The notes: a model not told the origin generated them from the sequence alone. Numbered from the stretch's first letter, positions 48,300 to 61,188 are shown. The stretch: DNA of 64,000 bases from Spirodela intermedia (GCA_902729315.2 LR746266.1:2242759-2306758); one strand, 5' to 3'. Numbers and translations are program-made.

Positions 48300-50532
48300 C
48301 CTCATTGGAAACTCTCCCTTCCATTCTCTGTCAACCCAATTACACCTATGATGCTGGGTTTGATATTGAGTCTGACATAATCAGCCTATTATTAGGACAC
48401 ATTATTTTCCTTAAATTCAAATAAGTCTAGAAAAACCTCTTTTTTTCCTACTAACTTTTCTATACTTTCTTGTGAATGAAAAAAATATTTCTCAATGATA
48501 TATGCATTGGCCATTCATCTTAGTATTGGATTTAAACAAGAATCCATAAAATGTGTTCTAAAATCTATTTAATATTTTACATTAAATTTCATTTTATTAT
48601 ACCTTGATTAACATATTTTTAACTATCATTCTTCTTCAATTTGCATACAAAAATTTTGCATTAACACCCATTATACCCTTCATGTAAAATAGAACTGTCC
48701 TCTGTCCCTCTCACAAAAGAGATATTCATAGTTTGATTCATTTGAAGATTTAGTGATGTCAATTAAAGAGAAACTTCAATGAATTATTTTACATTTGCCA
48801 CTATTAGAATTGCTGAATTTGAGGTTCTAAAAATTAAAAAGCATGGACCTGAAAGGTCTTAAGGCTAAAGATGATTTCAAGGCTCCAATTTCAATCCAGC
48901 CAGCCAAAACTTCATGAATAAGATGCCAATGTCATAGGATTGATAAATGTTATCCTATTAGTTTTATAACTGATTATTTTTAATGAGAGGACTAGTTCAT
49001 TCTTCCCTATTGAAAAGCAAAGGCAATTAAATACCAAGAGTTAGTAATATTTGAATTTTTTTTTTAGATATTTTTCATTTCATGTAAGAATGGGGCATCA
49101 TTTTGATCCTTGTGAGTTCAAGGTTTGTACCAATAAATCCTTATGGGCTAAAGGATTTAGGATCTTATAACTCCCAGATTTAAGGCCCAATTTCTATTTT
49201 TTTCCAACTTCTACCATTTCACTAACTCATTCTTCTTACTCTACTAAAAAATGAATAGCTGAGCTAGAATATTATAGCTATTGTAGAATAGTTGTAGTAA
49301 CACCAGGGAGAGAAGTCACCTCAAACTTTTACAATGCCCACTTAACAAAATTTTCAGACACAAGATGAAACATAGTGGAAGAAAATTTGTGGCATGTGCC
49401 TTCTGCCCTCAAATCCAATAAATACATTATTTGAGGGATGTCCAGCTCTTAAGTAGTAAGCACTTCTACCCATTGGAGAATTATTAAGCAAGGCATAGTC
49501 CCTTTACGATTTGATGAAGGCCATATGAGTCAAACGCTAATTAAAATAATGTTAAAGATATTTCTTTTTCTAATACTTTGGATGTTGAAAGATGGGATGC
49601 AAGGTCTCTGCGGTGAGGAGTTGCTTTCATGATGGAGCAAAATAAAATTAAGGCGATGCAAAACGACGACGAAATAATGCAATTAGCTAAGAATCGGAGA
49701 GATTGACCGACAGATAGTCGCTTTCCAGTGTTAAATGACCACCGCTCTCGTAGCGACGAAATGGGGGAAGAGGGAAGTGTCAGAGATGGACGTACGAGTA
49801 CGATCGCTGAGCAGATCCGGTCGTGGTGGGTTGCCCATCGTGCTGGTTCTCTTTATTTGGTGGTAATCCCCGTTTTCTCCTTAATTTTTTTTCCTTCCCC
49901 GTCCTTGGCATAATGAAGAGCCGACGCTGATGTCTCTGGACTATTCCATAGCTAGATTTGCCCACCAAACCCTGCTTCAAATGGGGGAAGAGGGAAGTGT
50001 CAGAGGGCAGAAAGTAAAATTAGGTTGACCCAATCCAGCCTTCAGAAGCTCCAGCCGGAAGCTGAACCTCTTTTTGTATGCCGATGTCTGATAGATTTTT
50101 TCCAGGACAGAAGGTGGGGTCTGGGCTGCAATACAGTCTTGTCCAAACGTTTATTAACAATCTATCTGACTGGCGGTCATCCTGGTTGATTCTCTCTCTC
50201 TCTCTCTCTCTCTTCATAAGAGGCGTCCTTACTGGGAAGGATATCATCCTCACCTGGTCGTCCTCGGCATCAAACCGCGGGGGGGCACGGAATCCTCTCC
50301 AACTTTCTTCCCTCTTCCGTTTTATCTCCGTCCTACGGGAATACTCTTTTCCCCAAGGCACCCTGCCTTCCTCAGCGTCCAGTCCATCTAGACTGCAAAC
50401 CTATCCAATCTCACATCGTTTGGCCCAGATGGGCCCGCCAGTTACGGGTCCAGATCGGCAAAGGCCAGGTTCGAAGCCCATTCTCACCTCACCTAGAAGA
50501 TGTGAGGTAAGATAAGTTCTTCATGTGGCGAT
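48300..50532 (+). other. Intergenic DNA and upstream region of the methyltransferase gene
   Basis: AT-rich to about 49560, then more mixed. The 50040-50532 part is probably promoter and 5' UTR. A 27-base sequence is repeated exactly at 49759-49785 and 49979-50005. GAGGTAAG at about 50505 could be a donor for a 5' UTR intron, but no acceptor is evident before the ATG. Confidence 0.5.
50190..50213 (+). repeat. TC microsatellite in the likely 5' UTR/promoter
   Basis: Twelve TC units, about 320 bases before the start codon. CT-rich tracts are common near plant transcription starts. Confidence 0.85.
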
Positions 50533-53216
50533 ATGCGGCCAAGAGAGTTTTCTGATGCTGTAGGATCGGTGGAGAAGACGAAGGGCCAAACACAGAGATC
50601 CGCCCAGAAGATGAAGCAAACGATGAGGAGGCTCTCCCTGGTGTTCGGCCTGACCGGCCTCTGCGCCTTCGTCTACCTATTTGATGCCGCACAGAACACA
50701 GCTTCTATCATCTCCATCTCGTCCGAGGTGTCTTCCACAACAGGCGTTGTCCCATTCAACAAATCAAGTGGAAATTACGAGTTCCCGCCCTGCGATATGA
50801 AGTATATGGAGTATACCCCTTGCCATGACCCACGACGGGCGATGAAGTTTGAGAGGACGGCGATGATCTACCGGGAGAGACACTGCCCCGCCAAAGACGG
50901 ACTCCTCCGGTGTCTCATACCCGCTCCTCCCAACTACAAGAGGCCCTTCGCATGGCCTCAGAGCAGAGACTTTGCCTGGTATGATAACATTCCCCACAGG
51001 AACCTCAGCGACAATAAGGCGGTCCAGAATTGGGTTGTTGTAGTGGAAGACAGATTTCGCTTTCCCGGAGGTGGGACGATGTTCCGCGGCGGAGCTGACT
51101 CCTACATAGACCGGATAAATGCCCTCATTCCCCTCACAGACGGAAGCATTAGGACAGCAATGGACACTGGCTGCGGGGTAAGATTGGACTGAACCCAACT
51201 GATCTTTCCTTAATCAGTAATTTTACCACCGAGAAATGATTTTAGCATGAAATGATACGACGTTTAGATCAAAATCGATCCTTATGCTAAAAATAGTCAT
51301 GTCTATTTATTCCTAGGTTGTAGCTCACCTAATCAATGTAAGATTGCAAGTAGAGAGTATGAAGTTATTTGGCCATCGAACTTAATATCAAATTTTTCAA
51401 TTAAAAAGATAAAAGTACCATGCAAAATCCTATAATTAAAGACTAGTTTTTATTTAGTTATTCAAATCGTATTCAAATGTATTGCGTGGCGAATAGAATT
51501 TAGATTGGGGATCCATAGGAAAGACCATGACTTTAATACTAAAGGAAAATATTTCTGTATTTTATTTTAAACCAATTAATTGCAATCAAAAAGCATCGGT
51601 AGAAAGAAATTTAGGGATTTTTATTTTATTTTTTCTATCCTGAACACACCCTCATATGGGGAGGTATTTTGCTTAAACTGCCACGCTGATAGTAGATGTC
51701 AGTTGATTGTGTAATAATCATGTGTTGTCGCCTTGAAAAATATATGTCAGACCTTCAAAGCCTGAATCAGCTAGTTAAATTTTTTAATCCGTATATTTTA
51801 TTTTTTTGATTAATGGGGAACTTCCATAATTAATTGGTATCACACCTTTGTCAAGGTGGGAAGCTGGGGAGCGTACCTTCTGAATCGGGGTGTCTTGACC
51901 ATGTCGTTTGCCCCGAGGGACTCTCACATATCCCAGGTTCAGTTCGCACTGGAACGTGGAGTTCCAGCCATGATTGGGGTCGTGGGAGCTCATCGGCTTC
52001 CATATCCAGCGAGGGCATTTGACATGGCTCACTGCTCGCGTTGCCTGATCCCTTGGCATGCTGAAGGTGTCCCTTCTCCCATTTTCGGCGATCGGGTGTA
52101 TTTCTTAATGTTTACGATTATCTTCGTGTTTATATTTCAGATGGTATCTTCCTGGCTGAAGTTGACAGAGTTCTGAAGCCAGGAGGCTTCTGGATTCTTT
52201 CTGGCCCGCCAATCAATTGGAGGAAGTCTCACCGAAGTTGGGGCCGGACTCCGGAGGACTTGGAGAAAGAACAGGATAAGATAGAGGACTTGGCAAAGCG
52301 CCTTTGCTGGGACAAGTTCATCGAAAATGGAGAGTTTGCCATATGGAAGAAGCCCATCAACCACAAAAATTGCATTAACGGCCAGAAGTCGGAGAGAACA
52401 CACGCTATCTGCAGTGGTGGAACTCCCGACGCCGCATGGTATAAGAAAATTGAGCCCTGCATCACATCATTACCAGAGGTGAGCAATGAGGAAGAAGTTG
52501 CCGGCGGAGTACTGGAGAACTGGCCTAGCAGAGCATCCACCGTTCCTCCGAGAATTACAAGCGGGTCCATTCCCGGAATAACCTCCGACAGATTTCTGGA
52601 GGACGGAAGGCAATGGTCGGAGCGGGTAAAACACTACCAGGATACCATCTTAGATCTTTCCGCGGGACGATACCGCAATGTCATGGACATGAACGCCAAT
52701 CTAGGAGGGTTTGCAGCAGCGCTAGTTGACTACCCTGTATGGGTGATGAACGTGGTTCCTGTTGACTCGGACCGTGATACACTTGGAGTTATTTACGAGA
52801 GAGGATTCATCGGAACTTACCAAGACTGGTGCGAAGCCTTCTCCACTTATCCAAGGACGTATGATCTCCTTCATGCCGATGCCATCTTCAGTATGTACCA
52901 GTACAGGTGAGAAATCCCATAGTCATCAAGATAATCATTGATAGGAATCACTGTGAGTTTCACGATTTTTTGTTTATATCATTGCAGGTGTGATTTGGAG
53001 TATATTCTGCTTGAGATGGATAGAATTCTGAGACCCGAAGGAACGGTACTCATTCGGGATACAGTAGAGGTCCTATTGAAGGTTCAGGAAAGAGCGGAAG
53101 GTATGAAATGGAAGACCCAGATGACGGACCCAGAGAGCGGATCCTCTGTCCCGTGGAAGATTCTTGTGGCTGTCAAGAGCTACTGGACTGGCGTAGACGC
53201 CCTAGAGACCAAATGA
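50533..53216 (+). CDS. Probable SAM-dependent methyltransferase, PMT/QUA2 family (DUF248)
   Basis: Four exons: 50533-51177, 51856-52066, 52141-52906 and 52988-53216, joining to 1851 nt (616 codons plus stop). All introns are GT...AG (678, 74 and 81 bp), and each join restores the family sequence. Residues 1-33 are a basic cytosolic tail, about 34-50 a single membrane anchor, then a short stem and the lumenal domain, so a type II Golgi protein is expected. The SAM-binding motif [14 protein letters not shown] spans intron 1 (about 210-222), [13 protein letters not shown] lies at about 270-282, and a second-half motif [18 protein letters not shown] and C-terminal [11 protein letters not shown] complete the family pattern. 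Family members such as Arabidopsis QUASIMODO2 act in pectin methylation; the substrate of this one is unproven. The usual length is about 600-620 residues, so it looks intact. The ATG at 50533 gives the longest tail; an in-frame ATG at 50611 is an alternative. Transposons lie on both sides. Confidence 0.93.
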
Positions 53217-54122
53217 ATGTGATATTTGCATATCGTTTACATCCCCATAAATCCTCGATTCTTCGTTTCATTTTCCTTTTTTTCCAAAAAATTAAACTAA
53301 ATGTCGTTCAATTCCCTTTAACTATCAGGTAGGGGGGTTATCTCTTTTTTCTAGTAATGGTGAATCCCTTCCGAAGGATTCACTCATAGATAGGCAGTGT
53401 AAACTCTGTTATACACCTCTCTGAGCTCGTCAATATGGACCCCCATCGGGAGCACACTGGCATAGAACGGGGGAACGAATCACAATTAAACTCGTCGGAC
53501 AACATGTTGCCTTGCGGTTCGTCGTCTATTGATGTATTTTCTCGAGGAAGGTCGTGATGGTTCACCTACTAAGGGGGACAGAGCCGTCCCACCCCTTCGT
53601 CTTTACGACGTTACTGGATTTGTTGATTGCCGATTTGGACATACCAACTGACGAGCGCAATGACGTCTCAGCTGCTTCTGGTCCCCCTGCATTTGACTTG
53701 AATTGTAAGGATTGTGAATCTAAATCAATGCGCATTTAGTTTCTCAACCATATTTTCTCCCGTATTTAGTAATTATATCAATGGCATGGTCATTGAATAA
53801 CTCACAATTTCTGAGCCAAATTCTAACCTCCGATCTACTTAATGTATCTATTCTTATCCTCTCTTAAAGATCTTTTACTGCTGACTCCCCCTCAAAATTT
53901 TGTATGTTCTAATGGCCGTACGGGATTTAAGTGGCTGCATGTTGTGAGTGAAAACTCTAGAGCACACAGAACTATTGGCAATGCAATGAAGCAACACAAG
54001 AGACCAAGAAGCAAAGAGTATGACTTTCTCCTCTGTTCCTTGTTCCTTCTTGGTTCATTAAGTGCTCAGAATAGAAATGGATGTTGCCATTGAAAAGCAT
54101 CCTTATGAATTATAGAGATATA
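53217..54122. other. Downstream region of the methyltransferase gene
   Basis: Probable 3' UTR followed by intergenic sequence. A short frame at 53842-54093 has no recognised motif. Confidence 0.45.
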
Positions 54123-54591
54123 TGGGCCTGGCCCAAATATCTCTACATAAATCAAATTAGAGTACTAAATTTTGAGTTTAATTTCCCTTTTTTAGACCAG
54201 TTATAAATATTCAAATTCGATTTGACATGTCTTGTCAACAACAATCAGATCACAAGACTTATGAATTGTGTAAGGTTCCTCCCTATATAATGGGGGTTAG
54301 AGGTGAATGAATCTTGAGGCGATTTCCGCCATTCTCTCCTTTGTGATGACATGGTTTTATTTTCTCCATTTCAACAATCATGCTTGAAGACAAAAATAAT
54401 ATTATAATAAAAAGAGGGCGGAAGCCCTGTACATATAGGGGTGAGGAGTGGAGAGAGTGGGCCAGGCCCATATATCTCTACATGAATCAAACTAGATTCA
54501 CTAAATTATGAGTTTGATCTCCCTTTTTTTAGACTAGTTATAAATATTCAGATTCTACATGTTTTACCAACAACTATCAGATCACAAGACA
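54123..54591. repeat. Pair of direct repeats of about 135 bp, about 200 bp apart
   Basis: 54123-54258 and 54458-54591 both begin TGGGCC(T/A)GGCCCA and end ATCACAAGAC, with scattered differences. Each end of the spacer has a TATA-like site (TATATAATG near 54284, and TATATGTAC read on the minus strand near 54430-54438). It could be a small LTR-type element or a duplicated promoter segment. No PBS or polypurine tract is evident. Confidence 0.6.
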
Positions 54592-55164
54592 ACACTTGAT
54601 ATTTAATATCCATCAAGTGGAACTAATTTGCAGTAGATTGGTGGGATAGAAACTCTCCATTATAATCATGATGGGCTACACTGGTCGAAGAGACTAAGAG
54701 GATGAAAACTAGTAGAATATCTAACAAAAACAAGTAGACAAATGAACATATCTTCTCAGCTTACCTCTTTTGTTCTCCAACCACCTACAACTTTGCTATT
54801 GTCATAGATCATCTGAAGATGGATGAAGCATCACATGTCTGTGATTAACATGTTCAGGCTTGCATCTTTGACATCATTTTAACTCATAGGTATCAAATTA
54901 TCTGAGAGGTTGGTCCAAACAAGTTTGCTAAGAAAATGATGATGGGAACTAGCAAAGAGAATTAAATGAAATGGAAGAGGAGCTGTTGGTCCCCAATATA
55001 TCTAGTACTGTTTGAAAGTTTTCATTAAAAAAAATGACAATAAATTTCTCTAAATTTAATGGTACTTAATTGGCCTATATAATTCCAAGACTAATCTCAC
55101 ATCCTCTTATTGTATTAAGAAAACATAAATTCTCATTTGTCAATATGCTACTAAATAAATTTTC
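54592..55164. other. AT-rich intergenic DNA, nothing recognised
   Basis: No credible frame or repeat boundary. Confidence 0.5.
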
Positions 55165-56522
55165 TGATAAGTCTTTATTATCATGAGTCAATAATTAATT
55201 AATAAAATATTTTAAGTCTTAACTTATGCTTAATAAATTTATATTTATATTAAATTGAAAAAATTGGTTTTTAATTAGTTAATGTGAAATTTTGACTAAT
55301 TATGTGATTTTATGTAAACTTTTATAATTTGTATAATTATATTTTTGAGATAAAATACAAAAAAGGGGAGACCCATTAGCCAACTAGACCTACAAGTACA
55401 ATTGGCTGAGCCATGAGTAGGGGGCACAAGTGGCAATGGACTGGTTGGGGCATGTGTGTGTCATTCCCCTTCCACATCACTAGTGGTCAACTAGCATCAT
55501 AGGGCAAGAAGTGGTCGTACACATGTGAGAGAGAGCACAGATATATACGTGTCTTGGACATCAAGAAATAGTCCATATGAGACTAAATCTAGGCCACCGC
55601 TCACTATCATCTATTTTTAATTATTTTTATACCTAAAATATCCCTAGTTGATAAGGAGACACCCTTATGACATCACTTGACAATAGTATTTACATACTAC
55701 TTAGTTGATAAGGAGACACCCTTATCTCTCTCATGTAGATTGGAAACTAGTGAAGGTTTGAATCTAACTAGAGCCAAAACTCATATTTTTATTTGATTAG
55801 TTCGTGATTTTACTATAAAATACTAATAAATGATTAAGCCATCATAATCACTCAATCATCAACAAAAATGTCATTGACATGATTTGTGGAGCATCATTAT
55901 AAACTACCAAATAATTTTAGATAAAAAAGGATTGTGAATCTATTGAAGAAATCATCTCTAATTGATCGATGAATGAGTCATCATCATGAAGAAGACAATC
56001 CACTAGGAGACGAGTTCTCACCTCTTCAAAGCATACTAGACACAACAAAGGGCCTCCTCTTACTATGTAAACCTAAAGATGAAGCTTTTTAAAATATGCC
56101 TCACCTCCATTCAACTTATCTTCATAAGGTGATAGTCACCAGAGATGATTCGTTGATTTATTTTATTGATATCTAAACCTTAGAAAAAGATCTAGAAATT
56201 GTCTATGTTGTCTATGTCAAAAAAGAGCCTTTATGGTCATGGACACCACATGATAATCTTCCTAAATATATAAAATTATGACGATTAGTGTCATGAAGTT
56301 GAAACTCTATATTTCTTACTTTAAACTTAATTTTTATTTAAATTAGTGAGAATTTTTGTGACTTCAAGTTTTAAAAATATTCTTTGCTCAATTAATATTA
56401 TTTTTAATTTTTATAGATTGTAATTTGATGAATTACATCATATGTAATCATTTATGCAAGAATTACTAGATAGAACTTAATTTTTACCCAAATCACATTC
56501 ATTAGGGTCTAACATCATCTTC
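55165..56522 (+). mobile_element. Old LTR fragment of the same family, 3' truncated
   Basis: Begins TGATAAG and follows the long LTR subtype, very diverged, to about 56522, where homology stops within the TGACG region. The extra segment here contains a 24-base stretch beginning TAGTTGATAAGGAG twice (about 55640 and 55703). Confidence 0.75.
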
Positions 56523-56573
56523 ATTGAGAGTTCCAATCACATGTTTGTTAAATGTTATGCCACCTTATCATGG

Positions 56574-56910
56574 CCCCTAACTCGATTGCTTAAGAAAAAT
56601 TCTTTTCATTGAGAATCTGATCGTCAAGAAACTTTCTATAAAGTAAAGGTGGCAATGACTTTCAAACTTATATTGGTCTTGCCTAGTTTCTCTAAAAAAT
56701 TCATAGTTGAAACAAATACTTCAAGACATGGTATAGGTACAGTATTGATCCAAGAAGGACAGCTAGTAGCTTATTTCAATCATGTCTATCAAGAACACTC
56801 TCAACTAAAGTCAGCCTACGAAAGAGAACTCATTGACATTGTGATGGCAATTAGGAAATGAAAGCATTATTTCATCTCCACCCTATCATCTTTTAGACAA
56901 ATCAATATAG
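56574..56910 (+). pseudogene. Fragment of a Ty3/gypsy pol: RT end and RNase H start
   Basis: In frame from 56574: PLTRLLKKNSFH, a stop in place of Trp, then ESDRQETFYKVKVAMTFK, LVLPSFSKKFIVETN, GIGTVLIQEGQLVAYF and ELIDIVMAIRK, then another stop in place of Trp. This matches the RT thumb to RNase H junction of plant gypsy elements. The usual catalytic Asp in ETDAS is Asn here. It is the only pol sequence I found in the window and does not belong to the gag-only family by position. Confidence 0.75.
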
Positions 56911-57010
56911 TTTGAAATTCCTATTCAACCAAAAGGAGATTCACCAAGAATATCACAAATAGGTCACTAAACTAATGAAATTTAATTTTCAGATATAGTA
57001 TAGGGAAGGC

Positions 57011-57165
57011 AATAAGTTTTCATTATTACAAGTTAATAATTAACTTGTAATAATGAATAGACTATATTTATACTAAATTATCAAAAGTGGTTTTTAGTTA
57101 GTTAATGTGAATGTTTGATTGATTTTTTGAGTTTATATAATTTTTATAATCATAATCTCTTTTAA
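57011..57165 (+). mobile_element. LTR 5'-end scrap with perfect palindrome
   Basis: The first 150 or so bases of the family LTR with the loop of its inverted repeat deleted. 57021-57037 and 57039-57055 are exact 17-base reverse complements around a single A. Confidence 0.7.
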
Positions 57166-58009
57166 ATAGGCAGTTTCTATTAGGTGCCCATAAATAAGAA
57201 CTTCTTCGTACAAAAATTTTAAAATTAACCTAGCATCGGAAAACATACTAAAAGTAGGAAAGTAAATTTTTAACATATTTATGATGTCTTTTTATTATGC
57301 ACAAGGTCACGTAGTTAGATCTTCAGGCTTCTAGAGCCTTTGGTGTACTATAATTAAACTATGGATGTGCTATAGAAAGAGTACTCAAATTCAACTCTGT
57401 AGTGAGTTTACTGTGGGGTCTAGAGGGTAGCAGCCTCTTATGCGTGGGTATTGAAAGGGACTAGGTATCTTGTAGGAAAATTTCACATTAGAAGTTATTA
57501 TTATAATTTATCTCTAATGTACTTATTCTAAAACATAATATGAAATGAGGGGTCACCAACACTTGTAACGTGAGACAATTCTCTAAGCAAGAAGCAACAA
57601 GGGCCTAGGGGACCATAGGCATAGGATCATTCTCGAAACTACCCAAATCTAGTGCCTTTCCGTGGGCCTAGGAAAAATGGAAGTTTTCATGACTGTCCCC
57701 ATAACAATAAACAGCTCTCAGCGAACATGCATAGAAGTAGAACGGGCCACTGATAATTGTCTCACAAGTGGATCCCATATTTCACTGTGGCTAGCACATC
57801 TGCTCTATGGATGTTCTTCCCTTGTCCGAGGTACTAAGCCTCTCTCTCCAAGTTTCACTATGCATGTAAGCTAGGTGGAGGAACTCCTAGGTTGCTGTAG
57901 GGATTACCATCCAAGATAACAATGTAGCATGTACGAGAAGATTTATTGACCTTGAATAGAGTTTCCATAGCTTACTTGGATTGAAATCTAAATAACTCTA
58001 AAATTCCAT
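57166..58009. other. Intergenic DNA, nothing recognised
   Basis: Mixed composition, short frames only (for example 57662-57874) with no known motif. Confidence 0.45.
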
Positions 58010-58344
58010 TGATAAGTCTTCATTATCATGAGTTAATAATTAGTAAATAATATGGTTTAGCCTTAACTCATGATAAATAGACTTATATTTGTGTTAAAGT
58101 GTGAAAAGTGATTTTCAGTTGATTAACGTGAATTTTTGGGTAATTATGTGATTTTATACGATTTTTACAGTCTTAATTTTGAGATAAATGAAGAAAAAGA
58201 AATAAAGATAAAACAAAATGGGGGGGACCCGCCGGCCAGCCGAGACCGCAAGCGGGTCGGAAGCACAATCGGGGAGTAGCTGCAAGTAGGGGCTCAAGCG
58301 GCTTCGACCGATAGGGGCACGTGTGTGCCACTCCCCTTCCATGT
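58010..58344 (+). mobile_element. Plus-strand LTR, left part, cut by E8
   Basis: Starts TGATAAG and follows the family LTR through the GC-rich block to CTCCCCTTCCATGT, where minus-strand LTR sequence takes over. The rest of this LTR would lie beyond the window if E8 is a clean insertion. Confidence 0.8.
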
Positions 58345-59933
58345 TGACGTGACTCAGCCGTTGTATAGTAAATCACGCAAATTTAAAATTTATAAAACTA
58401 AAAAATACTAATTTTCAGATATTTAGAAGTATTTTTAAACAAATATATCAATTATAATTCAATAAAACTTCCAAAAATAACAGTAATTTTCTAGGTCGAT
58501 CACAGGGATGTAATATAATATTTGGTAATTATTCAGAATTTTCTTCAAAGAATACTATTTTCTATGAAGTTTATACTATTAAATGAAAGGAAATATATTT
58601 AAAATTCATGAAAAAAGAAAATAAGGGTGCGGACGTCAGGATGATGTCAACGCCTGGCGAATGCAAATTCAGCGAAAATAGAGTTCCGCTTGGTGATTCT
58701 TATGAAAGTGATTACAAATGATTTAATTGATCAAATTAGGATCTGTAAAAGCCGGAAAAATCGTAATGAAATGAAGTATATCTCAGTAAATTTAAAATCA
58801 ACAAATTATCACTAAATGAAACGGAAATTAAGTTGAAAGTAGGAAAATAGAGTTCTGACATCGCGGCAACGATGCGTTGGCAATGCACCAGAATCCTGAG
58901 CGTTCGGGAGGATAGTCATGTAGTGTCCATAGCCTCAAAGGCTATCCTTGGACAAGGGCGATGTGGGCAATCTCTAGATCTCCTTGCGAAGTTTAGAGAT
59001 CAATGAAATGGGTCGTTGAGTCATCTCCGGCAGCTGTCACCTAGTGGAGCGAAAAAACAACGACTTTGTGACTCTCCGACGGCTGTCACCCGACGGAGAG
59101 GAGTTGGATAGAGGTGGGGCGCGTGTCAGGGAGCTTCATCCTCAAGTCCGCGCAGCAAGAGGAGGCTCTTCATTGCATTTGGTACGCTCTCAGGAGGTGG
59201 CGACTCGTCTCCTGGTGTATCGTCCTCTTCCTGACGATGGCTTGTTCGTCGATCAATTGGAGATGCTTTACTCGATAGATTTGCAATCCTTTTATCGCGA
59301 ATCATTCAACAATTTTAGTAACAATGCTCCGCGAATCGCGTTGACAAGATTTTCACCGATGATCTAGCGATTCTGCTTGCTTAATCCTTCACCGGCAATC
59401 TATAGGAAAGTCACAATAATTAGATAAAAAATATGAGTTTTGGCTCTGTGACGCGGGTTTAGTTCCACATCGATTGTGGGCCGAAGTTTCTGGCAAATAT
59501 AAAGTAATATTACATTTCCAATCAAGTCCCTTTCTCGTGCATGTACGACCAATCCTTGCCCCACAGCCGGCTGGCCACCGGTGACGTGGAAGGGGAGTGG
59601 CGCACACGTGCCCTATCAGCCCAAGCCGATCAAGCCCCTGCTCGCAGCTACTCCCCGACTACGCTTTCGACCTGCTTGCGGACCCGGCTGGCCGGCGGGT
59701 CCCCTCATTTTGTAATATTTTTATTTTTATTTCTTTTTCTTCATTTATCTCAAAAGTAAGACTATAAAAATCATATAAATTCGTATAAAATCACATAATT
59801 ACCCAAAAATTCACATTAATCAATTGAAAACCACTTTTCACATTTTAACATAAATATAAGTCTATTTATCATGAGTTAAGGCTAAAACTATATTATTTAC
59901 TAATAATTAACTCATGATAATGATGACTTATCA
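58345..59933 (-). repeat. E8 3' LTR
   Basis: Reverse complement of the family LTR, TGACGTGACTC to CTTATCA, with a small deletion near 59444 that removes the B-box. The conserved hairpin has loop GCAA when read on the minus strand. Confidence 0.9.
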
Positions 59934-59946
59934 CACCCCCCAACTT
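59934..59946 (-). other. Terminal polypurine tract, E8
   Basis: CACCCCCCAACTT on the plus strand, the complement of AAGTTGGGGGGTG, abutting the LTR. Confidence 0.9.
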
Positions 59947-61175
59947 AAATCATTGCTAGTCCCTTAGCAATGGAATTATGAAAATAAAAATTTACAAATC
60001 TCAAACATCATATTTCAATACAGAAAGAAAAACATACAATTAGAAATGATGCACCTTTAGACACTTTGGATTCTTATATCAAGTATTTAAGAATGATGTC
60101 AAGCACTTAAATGTTTAACCACTCCTTGGAATAACAATCTAGACTTCACTTCTTCTATTCACATCTTTATCACTTCTTCACTCATAGATGTATTTACAAG
60201 ATGTTTCAATTATCAATAATCATCCAAAAATAATATTGATCCTACATTTTCCTTTTTCCATGGCTTGATTTTTGAAGTGTGCACTATATTTCTTTCTTCT
60301 TTTTTTTTTTTGATATATATAGTGGATAAGTAGCTTTCCTGTAGACAAATTTCGACAATAAGAATGATGTCTCACACCTTCCATGTGTACTCTTCATTTT
60401 CAGGGCTTTCACTTTATCCACTTATTTTGCAGCAAGTGTTTTTCTATACATGATTTTTGACAATGAGAATGATGTCTCACACCCTCCATGTGTACTCTTT
60501 GTTTTTAGATTTTTCATATTGCTCTCTCTTTTTTTTTTCGAAATAAGTGATTTCTCCTCACAAGTCCTATAGATCTAAGTGCAAAAATCTCTATTAAACT
60601 CAAATGATCAATTAAATTTTAACATCAAGTAAATACTATCCATCAAGATCATGAAGTGAAAATCTGTAAAATCAAATCCATGTTATCTATCATGTATCCA
60701 AGGAGTATTCCAACATTTCATGCTACTAGATCATTCTTTTGACTCAATAATAATCTTTCTTGTATCTTTTGGTATCAATCAATCTAATTGATTTAATTTT
60801 TCATGCATGCAATATGATGTAAGAAATTTGTAAATTAGATAGTTCTGACAATTCTGTTTTCTGTTTTCAGTTCTATTTTTAGTAACAATAAATTTGTCAA
60901 AAATAAATCAAAACTATCCTCTTTATAGCTGTAATTTCGAATTTCAGTAATATATGTCTAGGGGATTGAAATGTGAGAAAAGGGTCTCTAGAATTTCAAA
61001 TTTTGGGCTGTTTTTTGTCTGCTGTTTTTGACAGTCTGTTGCTCCTGACAGAAAACCAGAAAATAGATGTTTCACTTTTTCCGAATTTTATTTTATTTTT
61101 TATTTTTTCAGTTGCTATTCTAATGCAAACACATGTTCTTAATCGTTCTACAGCATAAATTAATAATGAATATTT

Positions 61176-61188
61176 CACCCCCCAACTT
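61176..61188 (-). other. Internal second polypurine tract, E8
   Basis: The same 13 bases as the terminal tract, 1242 bp into the interior and next to GACATTGTCCTCAATG. Confidence 0.8.

Noticed and set aside
52229-52570. Antisense frames over the methyltransferase exons
   Set aside because: Shadows of real exons that match the PMT family on the plus strand.
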